Origin: an uncultured Parabacteroides sp.
GTDB taxonomy: Bacteria > Bacteroidota > Bacteroidia > Bacteroidales > Tannerellaceae
Direction: 5' to 3'
Assembly (NCBI GenBank): GCA_949295065.1
Contig: CASFJQ010000022.1
Coordinates: 1 to 64,000, forward strand
Length of the DNA stretch: 64,000 bases
The notes beneath the pieces are model-generated. The model was not told the DNA's origin and did not search any database. It was given only the letters and a program-made list of their open reading frames with translations. The position numbers and the translations under genes are program-made. The first letter of the stretch is position 1. Each line of letters opens with the position of its first letter. Shown here one piece after another: positions 8,440 through 16,599 of the stretch.

Positions 8440-9213
8440 TTACTCAATATTCTTTCTTATTTTGCCAAGATATCCTTTTATACCTTCTGCATCTTTATTT
8501 TTTATCATTTCCTGTAAAATCTCCAATTCATTCTGGATACGTTCGATTTGCTTTGGAGTACGAGGATTGAACAGAATTTCAGTCAGCAGATAATCATCTT
8601 CAGAAAGAAGGCCACGGGCAATTTTCATATGACGCTTGAAAGTTGTTCCAGGTGCATCCTGATGCTTCATTGTTGCTGCGAAAACCATAGTTGAAGCGAA
8701 TGGAATGCCAAGTGAATAAGCAACAACTTTGTCGTGTTCTTCAAAAGAATATTCGCAAATATGCAAGTGAAGTTTGCCATATAAATCTTTGAAGAAAATT
8801 TTACCTAAATGGTCACCTTCAGTAATTATGATGGTGTTCTCTTTTTCAAGATTACTCAGATTTGCAAATGTTGGTCCGAACATCGGGTGAGTTGAAACAT
8901 ATGGGAAACCGCATGTTTCATAGAATTCTTTAAGATTTGTTTTTACTGATGCAATATCTGAGATAATACAATAAGGAGGTAAATATGGCAAAACCGAGCG
9001 GAAAGCATCAATTGTGTGATTCAATGTGACGCAGTTTATGACAAGTTCCGGTTTGAATTCCGTTATTTCCTCTTCATTGCAGAGGCGCAGTGCGTTGTAG
9101 ATAAAACGCATTCTTTTCGGATCTTTTTCCAGAACTGCCACTTCGTGTTCGAAGCTCAGAAGGTCTGTGAAAAAAGAACCCATTTTCCCTGCACCTAAAA
9201 TAAGTATTTTCAT
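8440..9213 (-). CDS. tyrA: Prephenate dehydrogenase
   Basis: The 257-residue cytoplasmic enzyme oxidatively decarboxylates prephenate to 4-hydroxyphenylpyruvate, the committed tyrosine step. The N-terminus MKILILGAGKMGSFFTDLLS is a Rossmann NAD(P)-binding loop (GxGxMG). It is followed by CIISDIASVKTN and the substrate-site signature YVSTHPMFGP (catalytic His in STHPMFGP), then the all-helical dimerisation half. It is the last gene of the minus-strand aromatic operon, about 130 bp after the DAHP synthase gene, with an intercistronic repeat between them. There is no fused chorismate mutase; that domain sits on the preceding gene. Confidence 0.9.
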   Translation of the reverse strand: MKILILGAGKMGSFFTDLLSFEHEVAVLEKDPKRMRFIYNALRLCNEEEITEFKPELVINCVTLNHTIDAFRSVLPYLPPYCIISDIASVKTNLKEFYETCGFPYVSTHPMFGPTFANLSNLEKENTIIITEGDHLGKIFFKDLYGKLHLHICEYSFEEHDKVVAYSLGIPFASTMVFAATMKHQDAPGTTFKRHMKIARGLLSEDDYLLTEILFNPRTPKQIERIQNELEILQEMIKNKDAEGIKGYLGKIRKNIE

Positions 9214-9233
9214 CTTTCGGTCTGTTTTTGTAT

Positions 9234-9335
9234 AAGTTTCGTAAGCTCTGCTTACAGTTGAGAAGTTTACGTGTTGGCAAGGCTACAGGAAACAGATGTT
9301 CTTTTCAACTTGTTTCTGAAGCCTTGTCAACTAAA
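9234..9335 (-). repeat. Intercistronic octamer element between DAHPS and tyrA
   Basis: Read on the minus strand: an arm AGTTGACAAGGCTTC, then the core TTTCCTGTAGCC (complement near 9273-9284), then CTTGCCAAC, AAACTTCTCAACTG and an end CTTACGAAACTT. Both the core and the terminal CGAAACTT word recur elsewhere in the window. It fills the gap between two genes of one operon. Confidence 0.7.
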
Positions 9336-9341
9336 CTGAAA

Positions 9342-10418
9342 TTATTTATCATTATTCATTATTATCATCTGCTGACGTACAGATTCTTCGTGAATTTCGC
9401 GCAAGATGTTCTTTACAAATTCAGTACTCAAATCCATTTGTTCACCCATGCTTGAACGATTTTCAAGGATTTCGCTGTAGCGCGGAGACTGAAGGATTGG
9501 CATATTATGTTCTTTCTTGTATGTTCCGATTTCTTTTGAAATACGCATACGTTTAGCCAAAAGTTCAAGTAGCTGCTCGTCGATTGCATCAATCTGGCGT
9601 CGTAGAGCACTTAAGTTTTCAGTGGTCTGGTTTGACTCACGTATTACAAGCAAATTGAGAACATAGTCCAGAACGTCCGGAGTGATTTGCTGTGCGGCGT
9701 CGCTCAAGGCACAATCCGGATTGCAGTGAGATTCGATAATCAGTCCGTCGAAACTCAAGTCCATTGCCTGCTGGCAAAGAGGAGCGATAAGTTCGCGCTT
9801 ACCACCAATATGGCTAGGGTCGCAGAAAATAGGCAAATTAGGCATGCGGCGACGCAATTCGATTGGAATATGCCACAAAGGAAGGTTACGGTAAATTTTC
9901 TTGTCGTATGAACTGAAACCACGGTGGATTGCTCCAAGTTTACGGATTCCTGCACCGTAAATACGCTGGAATGCTCCAATCCACAATTCCAAGTCAGGAT
10001 TAACTGGATTCTTTATCAATACTGGAACATCAACACCTTTAAGAGCATCTGCAATTTCCTGAACAGCAAAAGGGTTAACAGTTGTGCGTGCTCCAATCCA
10101 AAGAATATCTATTCCGGCTTTCAACGCTTCGAATACGTGGTCTTTGTTGGCAACTTCAGTGGCAACATACATTCCAGTTTCTTCTTTCACACGCTTCAGC
10201 CATTTCAATCCTTGAACGCCAATACCTTCAAATCCTCCTGGTTTTGTACGAGGTTTCCATATTCCTGCACGGAAAATCTTTATACCTTTTGATGATAACT
10301 CTTTGGCAGTTGTCATAACCTGCTCTTCGTTTTCTGCGCTACATGGTCCGGCGATAACTATTGGACGCTGTGAATCAATGCCTGGTAGCAAAATTGATTC
10401 CAAATTCATTGTTTCCAT
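9342..10418 (-). CDS. aroF: Bifunctional DAHP synthase / chorismate mutase
   Basis: The 358-residue fusion catalyses the first shikimate step (PEP + erythrose-4-phosphate to DAHP) and the chorismate-to-prephenate rearrangement. Residues about 1-265 are a KDO8P-synthase-like (type I beta) DAHP synthase with VIAGPCSAENEEQV, RAGIWKPRTKPGGFEG, IGARTTVNPF and FCDPSHIGGKRELI. Residues about 275-350 are an AroQ chorismate mutase with LSALRRQIDAIDEQLLELLAKRM. This domain order is typical of Bacteroidetes; the fused mutase can make the synthase sensitive to prephenate. The gene is third in the aromatic operon. Confidence 0.9.
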   Translation of the reverse strand: METMNLESILLPGIDSQRPIVIAGPCSAENEEQVMTTAKELSSKGIKIFRAGIWKPRTKPGGFEGIGVQGLKWLKRVKEETGMYVATEVANKDHVFEALKAGIDILWIGARTTVNPFAVQEIADALKGVDVPVLIKNPVNPDLELWIGAFQRIYGAGIRKLGAIHRGFSSYDKKIYRNLPLWHIPIELRRRMPNLPIFCDPSHIGGKRELIAPLCQQAMDLSFDGLIIESHCNPDCALSDAAQQITPDVLDYVLNLLVIRESNQTTENLSALRRQIDAIDEQLLELLAKRMRISKEIGTYKKEHNMPILQSPRYSEILENRSSMGEQMDLSTEFVKNILREIHEESVRQQMIIMNNDK

Positions 10419-10455
10419 ATTTGTATGTTTTTTATTGTTCTTTGTTGCTTATTTG

Positions 10456-10517
10456 TTAGTTGACAAGTTAACAAGGCTACAGGAAAGAATCTCTATCTCC
10501 TTGACTTCTTGACTCAA
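10456..10517 (-). repeat. Intercistronic octamer element between aminotransferase and DAHPS
   Basis: On the minus strand it begins directly after the aminotransferase stop codon with GAGTCAAGAAGTCAAGGAG. It then passes the core TTTCCTGTAGCC (complement of 10475-10486) and ends with TTGTTAACTTGTCAACTAAC, about 40 bp before the next ATG. The arm-core-arm order matches the elements at 22795, 29381 and 47961. Confidence 0.75.
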
Positions 10518-11705
10518 TTATTTCCCCATCACAGCCTTAACTCTCCCCAACGCTTCGGCCAGAGCTTCATTCTTGCAGCAGAGAGAAATTCTGATATATC
10601 TTTCGCCGCGGCTGCCGAAGATGAATCCTGGAGTAATGAAAACATTTGCTTCGTAAAGCACTTTGTCGGCAACAGCTTCGCTGCCAGCAGCATCGGCTGG
10701 GATTTTTCCCCACAGGAACATTCCGACCTGGTTTTCATCGTATGTGCAACCTATGGTTTTCATTATCTCACCGGCAAGAGAACGGCGGCTTCTGTATATT
10801 TTGTTCATTCCGTCATACCATTCTTTCTTTGCAGACAAGGCTTCGACTGCGGCATACTGCATTGGCTTGAACTGTCCTGAGTCGATATTGCTTTTCACTT
10901 TCAGAATCCACTGGACAAACTGAGAGTTAGATGCAAGCATCGCCATTCTCCATCCAGGCATATTGTGTGCCTTGCTCATTGAGTTCATCTCAATACAGAT
11001 ATCTTTTGCACCAGGAATGCTGAGGATACTGATTGGATTGTCGTTCAGAATAAAGCTGTATGGATTATCGTTACATATTATAATATTATGTTTCTTTCCG
11101 AATTCAACCAGTTTCGCATATAATTCCATGCTGGCATTTGCTCCGGTCGGCATATTCGGATAATTGGTCCACATAAGTTTTACGGACGAAAGGTCCATTT
11201 TTTCCAGTTCTTCGAAATCCGGCTGCCAGTTGTTGTCTTCCTTCAAATCATAGTTGATAAGATTTGCACCGACAAGTTTGCTTACTGAACTGTATGTCGG
11301 ATATCCTGGGTTAGGAACAAGAACTCCGTCTCCTGGATTAAGGAAAGCAAGGGAAATGTGCAAAATACCTTCCTTTGAACCGATGAGCGGCTGGATTTCT
11401 GATTTTGGGTCCAAATCAACATTATACCATGTTTTGTACCATTCTGCATAACCTTTTCTCAGTTCAGGAATACCAACATAAGGCTGATAGCCATGTTCGT
11501 TGGCATTTCGCGCATGTTCACACAGAGTTTCAATGGTTTGTTCAGAAGGCGGCATATCCGGACTTCCAATACCAAGATTAATCACATTCTTTCCGGCTGC
11601 ATTCATCTCGGCTACTTCTTTCAGTTTCTTTGAGAAGTAGTATTCCTGGACGCTGTTGACGCGTTCTGCCGGAACTATGTTACATACTTTGTTTTCCTTC
11701 TGCAT
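10518..11705 (-). CDS. PLP-dependent aminotransferase of aromatic amino acid synthesis
   Basis: The 395-residue class I/II aminotransferase has the fold-type I signatures NLGIGSPDMPPSEQTIE, GYQPYVGIPELRKGYAEW, the NYPNMPTGA substrate loop, ICNDNPYSF (PLP-ring Asp/Tyr) and the PLP-lysine motif EMNSMSKAHNMPGWRM. By position, second in the operon after pheA, it most likely transaminates phenylpyruvate and 4-hydroxyphenylpyruvate to Phe and Tyr. An alternative is a more general aspartate or LL-diaminopimelate-type enzyme. Its start overlaps the end of pheA by 26 bp, suggesting translational coupling. Confidence 0.85.
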   Translation of the reverse strand: MQKENKVCNIVPAERVNSVQEYYFSKKLKEVAEMNAAGKNVINLGIGSPDMPPSEQTIETLCEHARNANEHGYQPYVGIPELRKGYAEWYKTWYNVDLDPKSEIQPLIGSKEGILHISLAFLNPGDGVLVPNPGYPTYSSVSKLVGANLINYDLKEDNNWQPDFEELEKMDLSSVKLMWTNYPNMPTGANASMELYAKLVEFGKKHNIIICNDNPYSFILNDNPISILSIPGAKDICIEMNSMSKAHNMPGWRMAMLASNSQFVQWILKVKSNIDSGQFKPMQYAAVEALSAKKEWYDGMNKIYRSRRSLAGEIMKTIGCTYDENQVGMFLWGKIPADAAGSEAVADKVLYEANVFITPGFIFGSRGERYIRISLCCKNEALAEALGRVKAVMGK

Positions 11706-12525
11706 ATTCTCCTAATATTTTTAAGTCTTTAGTAAGTGGACGTATTGCATCCAAAGCTTGTCTGTATCTTGTATAGTCTGAAAATGTCAGGTTGATATAG
11801 AACAGATATTCCCATTCTCTTCCGATAATAGGCAAAGATTGGATTTTTGATAGATTCATATCATAGAATGATAAAACTGACAGAACTTTGGAAAGGCTTC
11901 CTGAAGTGTGAGGTAAGGCAAATACAAGAGAGGCTTTGTTTTTAACGGTGTTTCGTTGTATTTCGTCGGCAGTCCATCTGTCAGCTATTGCCAGAAAACG
12001 GGTGAAATTTCTTTTGTTGGTCTCGATTCCTTCTGCCAAAACTTCCATGCCATAGATTTCCGCAGCAAATTTTCCGCAAATTGCAGCGTGGCCTTTAAGC
12101 TTATTTTGCGCAATCCACTGTGCGCTTCCTGCTGTGTCTTCTTTTTCAACAACTTTTGCCGTTGGAATTGTGTCAAGAAAATCGGAACACTGCATCAAGG
12201 CAATAGGGTGGGAGTTTACTTCTGTCACTTCATTTATTTTTGTTCCCGGAAGAGCAACCAGAGAATGTGATATTCTAAGTTTATACTCACCAATTATGGA
12301 GAAATCACTTTCTCTTATCAGCTCGTGATTTTGCAGAAGACTTCCGGCAATTGTATTTTCTATAGCCATCAGACCTAAAATTTTCGGGTCTTTCTTTATT
12401 GTTGAAATTACATCGCGGAATGTATTACATGGAATTGTTTCCACTTCATCTCCTTCAAAATATTGTCGGGCTGCTATATCGTGATACGATCCCGCTATTC
12501 CTTGTATTGCAACTTTCCTTTCCAT
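11680..12525 (-). CDS. pheA: Prephenate dehydratase
   Basis: The 281-residue cytoplasmic enzyme converts prephenate to phenylpyruvate, the committed phenylalanine step. The catalytic half starts with VAIQGIAGSYHDIAARQYF and contains the signature TRF at 175-177 in NFTRFLAI. A C-terminal ACT domain (about 195-270, SLVFALPHTSGSLSKVL) is the site where phenylalanine gives feedback inhibition in this family; the usual ESRP-like stretch reads KIQSLPI here. It is the first structural gene of the operon. It starts 20 bp after an attenuator terminator and about 95 bp after a Phe/Tyr-rich leader peptide gene. Confidence 0.92.
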   Translation of the reverse strand: MERKVAIQGIAGSYHDIAARQYFEGDEVETIPCNTFRDVISTIKKDPKILGLMAIENTIAGSLLQNHELIRESDFSIIGEYKLRISHSLVALPGTKINEVTEVNSHPIALMQCSDFLDTIPTAKVVEKEDTAGSAQWIAQNKLKGHAAICGKFAAEIYGMEVLAEGIETNKRNFTRFLAIADRWTADEIQRNTVKNKASLVFALPHTSGSLSKVLSVLSFYDMNLSKIQSLPIIGREWEYLFYINLTFSDYTRYRQALDAIRPLTKDLKILGEYAEGKQSM

Positions 12526-12544
12526 TGATTTTATAGTTTTAAAA

Positions 12545-12576
12545 TAAAAAAAGTCCCACCAAAACTGGCAGGACTT
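12545..12576 (-). terminator. Attenuator terminator of the Phe/Tyr operon
   Basis: In the minus-strand transcript, AAGUCCUGCCA pairs with UGGUGGGACUU (11 bp including two G-U pairs) around a GUUU loop and is followed at once by a long U run. It lies between the leader peptide and pheA with no gene ending just before it, so it should stop transcription before pheA. Its 5' arm contains UCCUGCC (12567-12573), which can instead pair with GGCAGGA (12633-12639) at the end of the leader peptide gene to form an antiterminator. Confidence 0.88.
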
Positions 12577-12620
12577 TATATTTACAATTGATTATACATT
12601 CAACATCTAGTATCAATTCT

Positions 12621-12698
12621 TTACATACAAACTCCTGCCTTTACCTTGCTAAAAAAGTAAAAGTAATAAAAGTAATATGTAAAGCTAAATCGAGTCAT
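12621..12698 (-). CDS. pheL: Phe/Tyr-rich attenuation leader peptide
   Basis: This 25-codon ORF begins about 21 nt after the predicted transcription start and reads MTRFSFTYYFYYFYFF followed by SKVKAGVCM. Residues 4-16 contain six Phe and five Tyr in 13 positions. That is the hallmark of a leader peptide whose translation senses charged tRNA-Phe and tRNA-Tyr. The stop is about 95 nt upstream of pheA. The GGCAGGA antiterminator segment covers codons 20-22, so a ribosome reaching the stop would mask it and one stalled in the aromatic run would leave it free. The gene symbol is by analogy only. Confidence 0.85.
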   Translation of the reverse strand: MTRFSFTYYFYYFYFFSKVKAGVCM

Positions 12699-12725
12699 TT
12701 TGTCTAATTGTTTTTTATTCTGCTG

Positions 12726-12755
12726 CAAATGTAACGATATTTTTTTAAAACCAAA
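12726..12755 (-). promoter_or_regulatory. Promoter of the Phe/Tyr operon
   Basis: On the minus strand TTTG (12755-12752), an 18-bp spacer and TACATTTG (12733-12726) match the Bacteroidetes -33/-7 consensus. Transcription should start near 12719, giving a leader of about 190 nt before pheA. It lies in the 58 bp between the oxyR stop and the leader peptide start region. Confidence 0.75.
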
Positions 12756-12783
12756 TCTTTTTACGAAAAAAGATATAAAAAAG

Positions 12784-13710
12784 TTACACTGCCTTTTGTC
12801 CGGCATGGAGAGACAGCATTTCTTTAGGTACGGAATTACGTATATTTTCCACAAGAATACGCGCAATACTGAAGCGTACGAAGTCTTTCCTGCTTATGAA
12901 TACAATTTCGCGCGTAGGTTTGGGAATAGCAAAAGGTCTTACTAATTCCTTTTGCTTTTCGCTTAGCTGGGTGACTGCCAGTTGTGGAATGAACGTCATG
13001 CCGTTTCCGTTTTCAACCATTCGCATAAAGGTTTCCAGGCTTCCAAGTCTGTAGGCCGCCTGGTTGATTTTTACTTTCTCACGTTGGCAGAACCTTACCA
13101 GCTGGTCGCGGAAGCAATGTCCTTCATCGAGCAGCCATAGCCTTTCGTCGTTGATGTCGGCTGTTTTTATAATAGGCTGTTCGAAGATTGGTTCTTCTCT
13201 TGAAATATATCCGAAGAATTCCTCGAAATATAGAGTTGTTCCGTCGAGTGCCGGATCATCCGGCTGGTTGGCTATTATTGCCGCGTCGATTTCTCCTTGT
13301 TTTATGGCAGCCATAGTAGGAGCTGTTTGCATTTCCAGGATTCGTAGGTCCAGTTCAGGATATTGTTGTTGTATTTTATGCATTATGCGAGGAAGCAGGT
13401 AAGGCGCAATTGTAGGTAACACGGCAAGACGGAATGTTCCGCTGATTTGTTCTTCCTCTTCTTTTACTATATCCTTGATTTTGGAAACCTGCTGTAGGAC
13501 TGTTCTTGCCTGCTGCAAAACTTTTTTACCGGTAGGTGTGGGTTTGATAGGTTGTGACGAGCGGTCGAATATTTTCACTTCAAGCTCATCTTCCAGTTTC
13601 TGTATCATTGTACTCAAGGTTGGTTGAGTCACTCTACAATGCTCGGCTGCTTTGGCAAAATGCTTATAATTTTCTACGGCAAGGATATATTCCAGTTGTT
13701 GTATGTTCAT
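12784..13710 (-). CDS. oxyR: Hydrogen peroxide-sensing regulator OxyR
   Basis: The 308-residue LysR-type regulator has an N-terminal winged helix-turn-helix (NIQQLEYILAVENYKHFAKA, VTQPTLSTMIQKLE) and a C-terminal periplasmic-binding-like sensor domain. Both redox cysteines of OxyR are present at the E. coli positions, Cys199 in DEGHCFRDQ and Cys208 in VRFCQRE, so peroxide should drive a disulfide switch. This separates it from generic LysR proteins. It activates catalase, Dps and peroxidase genes in Bacteroides; no such gene adjoins it here, although tpx lies 27 kb away. Confidence 0.92.
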   Translation of the reverse strand: MNIQQLEYILAVENYKHFAKAAEHCRVTQPTLSTMIQKLEDELEVKIFDRSSQPIKPTPTGKKVLQQARTVLQQVSKIKDIVKEEEEQISGTFRLAVLPTIAPYLLPRIMHKIQQQYPELDLRILEMQTAPTMAAIKQGEIDAAIIANQPDDPALDGTTLYFEEFFGYISREEPIFEQPIIKTADINDERLWLLDEGHCFRDQLVRFCQREKVKINQAAYRLGSLETFMRMVENGNGMTFIPQLAVTQLSEKQKELVRPFAIPKPTREIVFISRKDFVRFSIARILVENIRNSVPKEMLSLHAGQKAV

Positions 13711-13735
13711 GGATTTATTTTTCTATGTTGATAAA

Positions 13736-13743
13736 CAAAGATA
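13736..13743 (-). promoter_or_regulatory. Probable oxyR -7 element
   Basis: The complement reads TATCTTTG, matching TAnnTTTG, 26 bp upstream of the oxyR ATG. No clear -33 TTTG lies at the usual distance, so the promoter may be weak or need an activator. Confidence 0.45.
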
Positions 13744-13836
13744 TTGTTTTTTTATTAATAAGTAATTGTTCAATATTAATTTTATATTTAGTTGTATAAC
13801 ATATGGAGTTACAGGAGTTATGAACTAAAAACATAA

Positions 13837-13877
13837 AAAGACAATGCGTCAAATGTTTATTCTGACACATTGTCTTT
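13837..13877 (-). terminator. Hairpin terminator, minus strand
   Basis: AAAGACAATG-C-GTCA (13837-13851 region) pairs with TGAC-A-CATTGTCTTT (13863-13877). On the minus strand the stem is followed by TTTTTATG, so it can end transcripts from the gene at 14016-14396. The remaining 13711-14015 sequence has octamer-like GGAGTTACAGGAGTTA and no convincing gene. Confidence 0.55.
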
Positions 13878-14015
13878 AGCAAATAAGAATTATTCTTCAG
13901 CTTTCCCGGAATTCCACATAATAATTTGCCAAGACGGTGTTGATATTGTGGAAATATGGGAAATGCTCCTGAAAGCAATCCAAAAAACTAAGATAGTTAA
14001 ATCTTTAAACAGCCT

Positions 14016-14396
14016 TTAAAAATCTATATCCAATTTTATAGGATTATTATTGGAAGTGTTTTCCTCATTTTTTTCTTCATGCTCATATAAATCCTCAGTT
14101 TGTTTATAAGGATTATTGGATTTGATGTAGTTTATAACTTCTTCCATCCCGTCCATAAATTTTGTAAAATCTTCTTTGTATAAGAAAATTTTGTGCTTCT
14201 CGAAAGAAATCGGACCATTTCCTCTTCCACTCTTAGACTGAATTTTCTTGCTTTCAGTTATAGCAAGAAAAAGGTCGTTTTTCAGATTCTTTTTTACATC
14301 CAAGTAATAAATCCTCTTACCAGCTTTTATGGCTTTAGAATATATAATTTCTTTATCGCCATTCTCAACATGAACTTTTCTTTCAGATTCTTCCAT
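14016..14396 (-). CDS. Pur-alpha-like DNA/RNA-binding protein (DUF3276)
   Basis: This 126-residue acidic-tailed protein has a single PUR-type repeat: SKAIKAGKRIYYLDVKKNLKNDLFLAITESKK followed by GPISFEKHKIFLYKEDFTKFMDGMEEVINYI. The arrangement (AGKRxYyxDVK, LxITESKK, FEKHKIFLYKEDF) is the Bacteroidetes DUF3276/PUR family, related to Pur-alpha and Borrelia BpuR, which bind single-stranded nucleic acid and repress translation. The C-terminal 30 residues are acidic and probably disordered. It is a single-gene unit on the minus strand, divergent from the DUF151 gene. Confidence 0.75.
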   Translation of the reverse strand: MEESERKVHVENGDKEIIYSKAIKAGKRIYYLDVKKNLKNDLFLAITESKKIQSKSGRGNGPISFEKHKIFLYKEDFTKFMDGMEEVINYIKSNNPYKQTEDLYEHEEKNEENTSNNNPIKLDIDF

Positions 14397-14496
14397 GACA
14401 GTATATTCGGTTAATATTACACTTACAACCCCAAATTTGTAAATTTTATTTTAATATACCAACTTTTTAAAATAGTTTTTCTGAAAAAAATGATTT

Positions 14497-14531
14497 TTTG
14501 CTGCATCGAAAGTGTATTTTTATTAGATTTG
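14497..14531 (+). promoter_or_regulatory. Possible promoter of the DUF151 gene
   Basis: TTTG at 14497-14500 and TAGATTTG at 14524-14531 fit the -33/-7 motifs, but the 23-bp spacer is at the long end. A start near 14538 would give a leader of about 65 nt. Confidence 0.45.
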
Positions 14532-14603
14532 TTCAGGAAATAAGTTTATGACTTGCTGACAGAGCTGCTAATTTCCTTTTTAATTTATTAAAAACTTGAA
14601 CTT

Positions 14604-15230
14604 GTGGAGAAAAAGATAAAATTGAGGGTGCAAGGACTCACCAACAGCCAGATTCATTCCAGCGCTTATGCTCTGGTCCTTGCAGAAGAAAACGGGAATC
14701 GCCGTATTCCGGTAATAGTCGGGACTGCCGAAGCTCAGTCCATAGCAATAGCAATTGAGCGTATATTGACACCGCGTCCGCTCACTCATGACCTCTTCGT
14801 CAGATTTTCTAAAGCTTTTGATGTAGAACTCAAAGAAGTGCTTATATATAAATTCCTTGACGGTGTGTTTTATTCGCAAATGTTGTTTACCAACGGAGAA
14901 CACAAAGTTTATATTGATTCAAGAACTTCCGATGCAATCGCTATAGCTCTTCGTATGAATTGTGATATTTATATTTATGAGAAAATAATGGAAGAGTGTG
15001 GTGTGGAACTGGAAAATACCAATGATAATATATATGAAGAAGATGAAGATGACTCAAAAAATCTTCTCGACCTTGAGCCGGAGGAAATAGACGACCCGGG
15101 TTTGCTCAAGCAATGGCTTTCGGTTCTTTCGATAGAGGACTTGCAGGAGCGTTTGGAACTTGCCGTTGAAACGGAGAATTATGAATATGCAAAGATGTAT
15201 CAGGAAGAGTTGAACCGAAGAAAAATATGA
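14604..15230 (+). CDS. Bifunctional nuclease family protein (DUF151) with UVR-like tail
   Basis: The 208-residue protein begins at a GTG (14604); the in-frame sequence MEKKIKLRVQGL matches the family start. Residues about 1-140 form the DUF151 domain (IPVIVGTAEAQSIAIAIE, RPLTHDLFVRF, VYIDSRTSDAIAIALRM), reported to have RNase/DNase activity in plant and Thermotoga relatives. An acidic linker follows (EEDEDDSKNLLDLEPEEID), then a UVR-like motif near the C-terminus (DLQERLELAVETENYEYAKM), which mediates protein contacts in UvrB/UvrC and Clp partners. It is 4 bp upstream of the nucleoside transporter gene, so the two are co-transcribed. Confidence 0.8.
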   Translation: MEKKIKLRVQGLTNSQIHSSAYALVLAEENGNRRIPVIVGTAEAQSIAIAIERILTPRPLTHDLFVRFSKAFDVELKEVLIYKFLDGVFYSQMLFTNGEHKVYIDSRTSDAIAIALRMNCDIYIYEKIMEECGVELENTNDNIYEEDEDDSKNLLDLEPEEIDDPGLLKQWLSVLSIEDLQERLELAVETENYEYAKMYQEELNRRKI

Positions 15231-15234
15231 TTTT

Positions 15235-16518
15235 ATGGATATATTAAGAGGAATTACCGGGATATTTTTAGTAGTGTTGATTGCTTATTTGTTCAGTTCG
15301 GACAGGAAACGGATTGACTGGAAACTGGTCGGAGGAGGATTGTTTCTCCAGATTGCATTTGCTTTGGCAATATTGCATGTGCCATTTGTCGGAGTGTTTT
15401 TCCAGTATTTGGGAAAGGCTTTTATTAAATTGATGGACTTCACAGGTGCAGGTTTGTCTTTTCTGTTGGGACCGTATGCGTCAAAAGCCAATGGGTTCAG
15501 TTTCTTGCTTCATTCATTGCCGATTGTGGTATTCTTCTCGGCTTTGGTTTCTTTGTTTTATTATTGGGGAATCATACAGCGCATAGTTGGTGCGATGGCA
15601 TGGTGTCTCAGGAAGTTTATGAATATTTCAGGAGCAGAAGGACTTGTGGTTTCGGGAAATATTTTTTTAGGTATGACGGAATCACCTGTCTTGATAAAGA
15701 ACTATCTGCCTTCTATGAATAAGTCTGAGATTTTCCTGGTTATGGTTGCCGGAATGTCAACAATTGCCGGTTCGGTTATGGGTTCGTATGTCAGCCTTTT
15801 AGGAAATGGCGACCCGGCAGCGCAGCTTCTGTTTGCAAAGCATTTGCTTTCTGCTTCAGTTATGGCTGTTCCGGGTTCTATAGCAATAGCCAAAATAATG
15901 TGCCCGCAGACGGAAAAAGTCGTTGATAGTGAAAATAAGTCTGTTGAGCAAAATTCTTCAGACAATATTTTGAGTGTTATAGCTTCAGGTACGCAGACCG
16001 GTGTGAAACTTATGGTGAACATTGCTGCAATGCTTCTCGTTTTTATAGCTCTTGTTGCTCTTGTCAATTTCATTATGTGTGATATAATAGGTAAATACAC
16101 TGGGCTGAATGACTGGATAGTTGAGTTTTCGCATGGTAGAGCTGTCGGTCTTACATTCCAGTTTATCTTGGGTGTTATAACTGCTCCTTTTATGTGGCTT
16201 ATCGGTGTACCTTATGAAGACATGATGGTTGTAGGTTCGCTGCTGGGACAGAAAACCATATTGAATGAATTTGTGGCTTATATGCAGATGCAGCAGTGGC
16301 GTGAGGCTGGAATATTCATTTATGATAAGTCTGTAATAATGTCAACATATCTGCTTTGTGGTTTTGCAAACATTTCTTCTATTGGGATTCTGCTCGGAGG
16401 TTTGGGCGTTTTGGCTCCAGAAAAGAAAGGAATTATCAGCCGGATGGGTGTGAAGTCAATGATTGCAGGAATGATGGTTGCAATACTTTCGGCTACGATT
16501 ATCGGAATGATTATTTAG
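15235..16518 (+). CDS. nupC: Concentrative nucleoside transporter (NupC/CNT family)
   Basis: The 427-residue inner-membrane protein has about ten hydrophobic segments and the CNT layout. The N-terminal helices include DWKLVGGGLFLQIAFALAIL. The core has ISGAEGLVVSGNIFLGMTESP (the G-x-x-E-S type nucleoside/cation-binding loop) and later GVITAPFMWLIGVPYEDMMV and LNEFVAYMQM. Family members import nucleosides with H+ or Na+. The tight 4-bp spacing to the DUF151 nuclease gene hints at linked nucleic-acid scavenging or shared expression. Specificity for pyrimidine or purine nucleosides cannot be read from the sequence. Confidence 0.88.
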   Translation: MDILRGITGIFLVVLIAYLFSSDRKRIDWKLVGGGLFLQIAFALAILHVPFVGVFFQYLGKAFIKLMDFTGAGLSFLLGPYASKANGFSFLLHSLPIVVFFSALVSLFYYWGIIQRIVGAMAWCLRKFMNISGAEGLVVSGNIFLGMTESPVLIKNYLPSMNKSEIFLVMVAGMSTIAGSVMGSYVSLLGNGDPAAQLLFAKHLLSASVMAVPGSIAIAKIMCPQTEKVVDSENKSVEQNSSDNILSVIASGTQTGVKLMVNIAAMLLVFIALVALVNFIMCDIIGKYTGLNDWIVEFSHGRAVGLTFQFILGVITAPFMWLIGVPYEDMMVVGSLLGQKTILNEFVAYMQMQQWREAGIFIYDKSVIMSTYLLCGFANISSIGILLGGLGVLAPEKKGIISRMGVKSMIAGMMVAILSATIIGMII

Positions 16519-16599
16519 GTAAATATTGTTTTACATTATTATATTAATCAATTTCCATAGGAAAACAAATTGGCAAGAGTTTCTGATATATTCAAATAG

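Noticed and set aside
12621-12866. A longer 81-codon ORF containing the leader peptide
   Set aside because: Its upstream part lies before the predicted transcription start and overlaps the end of oxyR in another frame; only the last 25 codons are transcribed with the attenuator.
13834-14020. A 60-codon plus-strand open frame (…FHIIICQDGVDIVEIWEMLL…)
   Set aside because: It has no plausible start codon, overlaps a terminator hairpin and matches no family I recognise.
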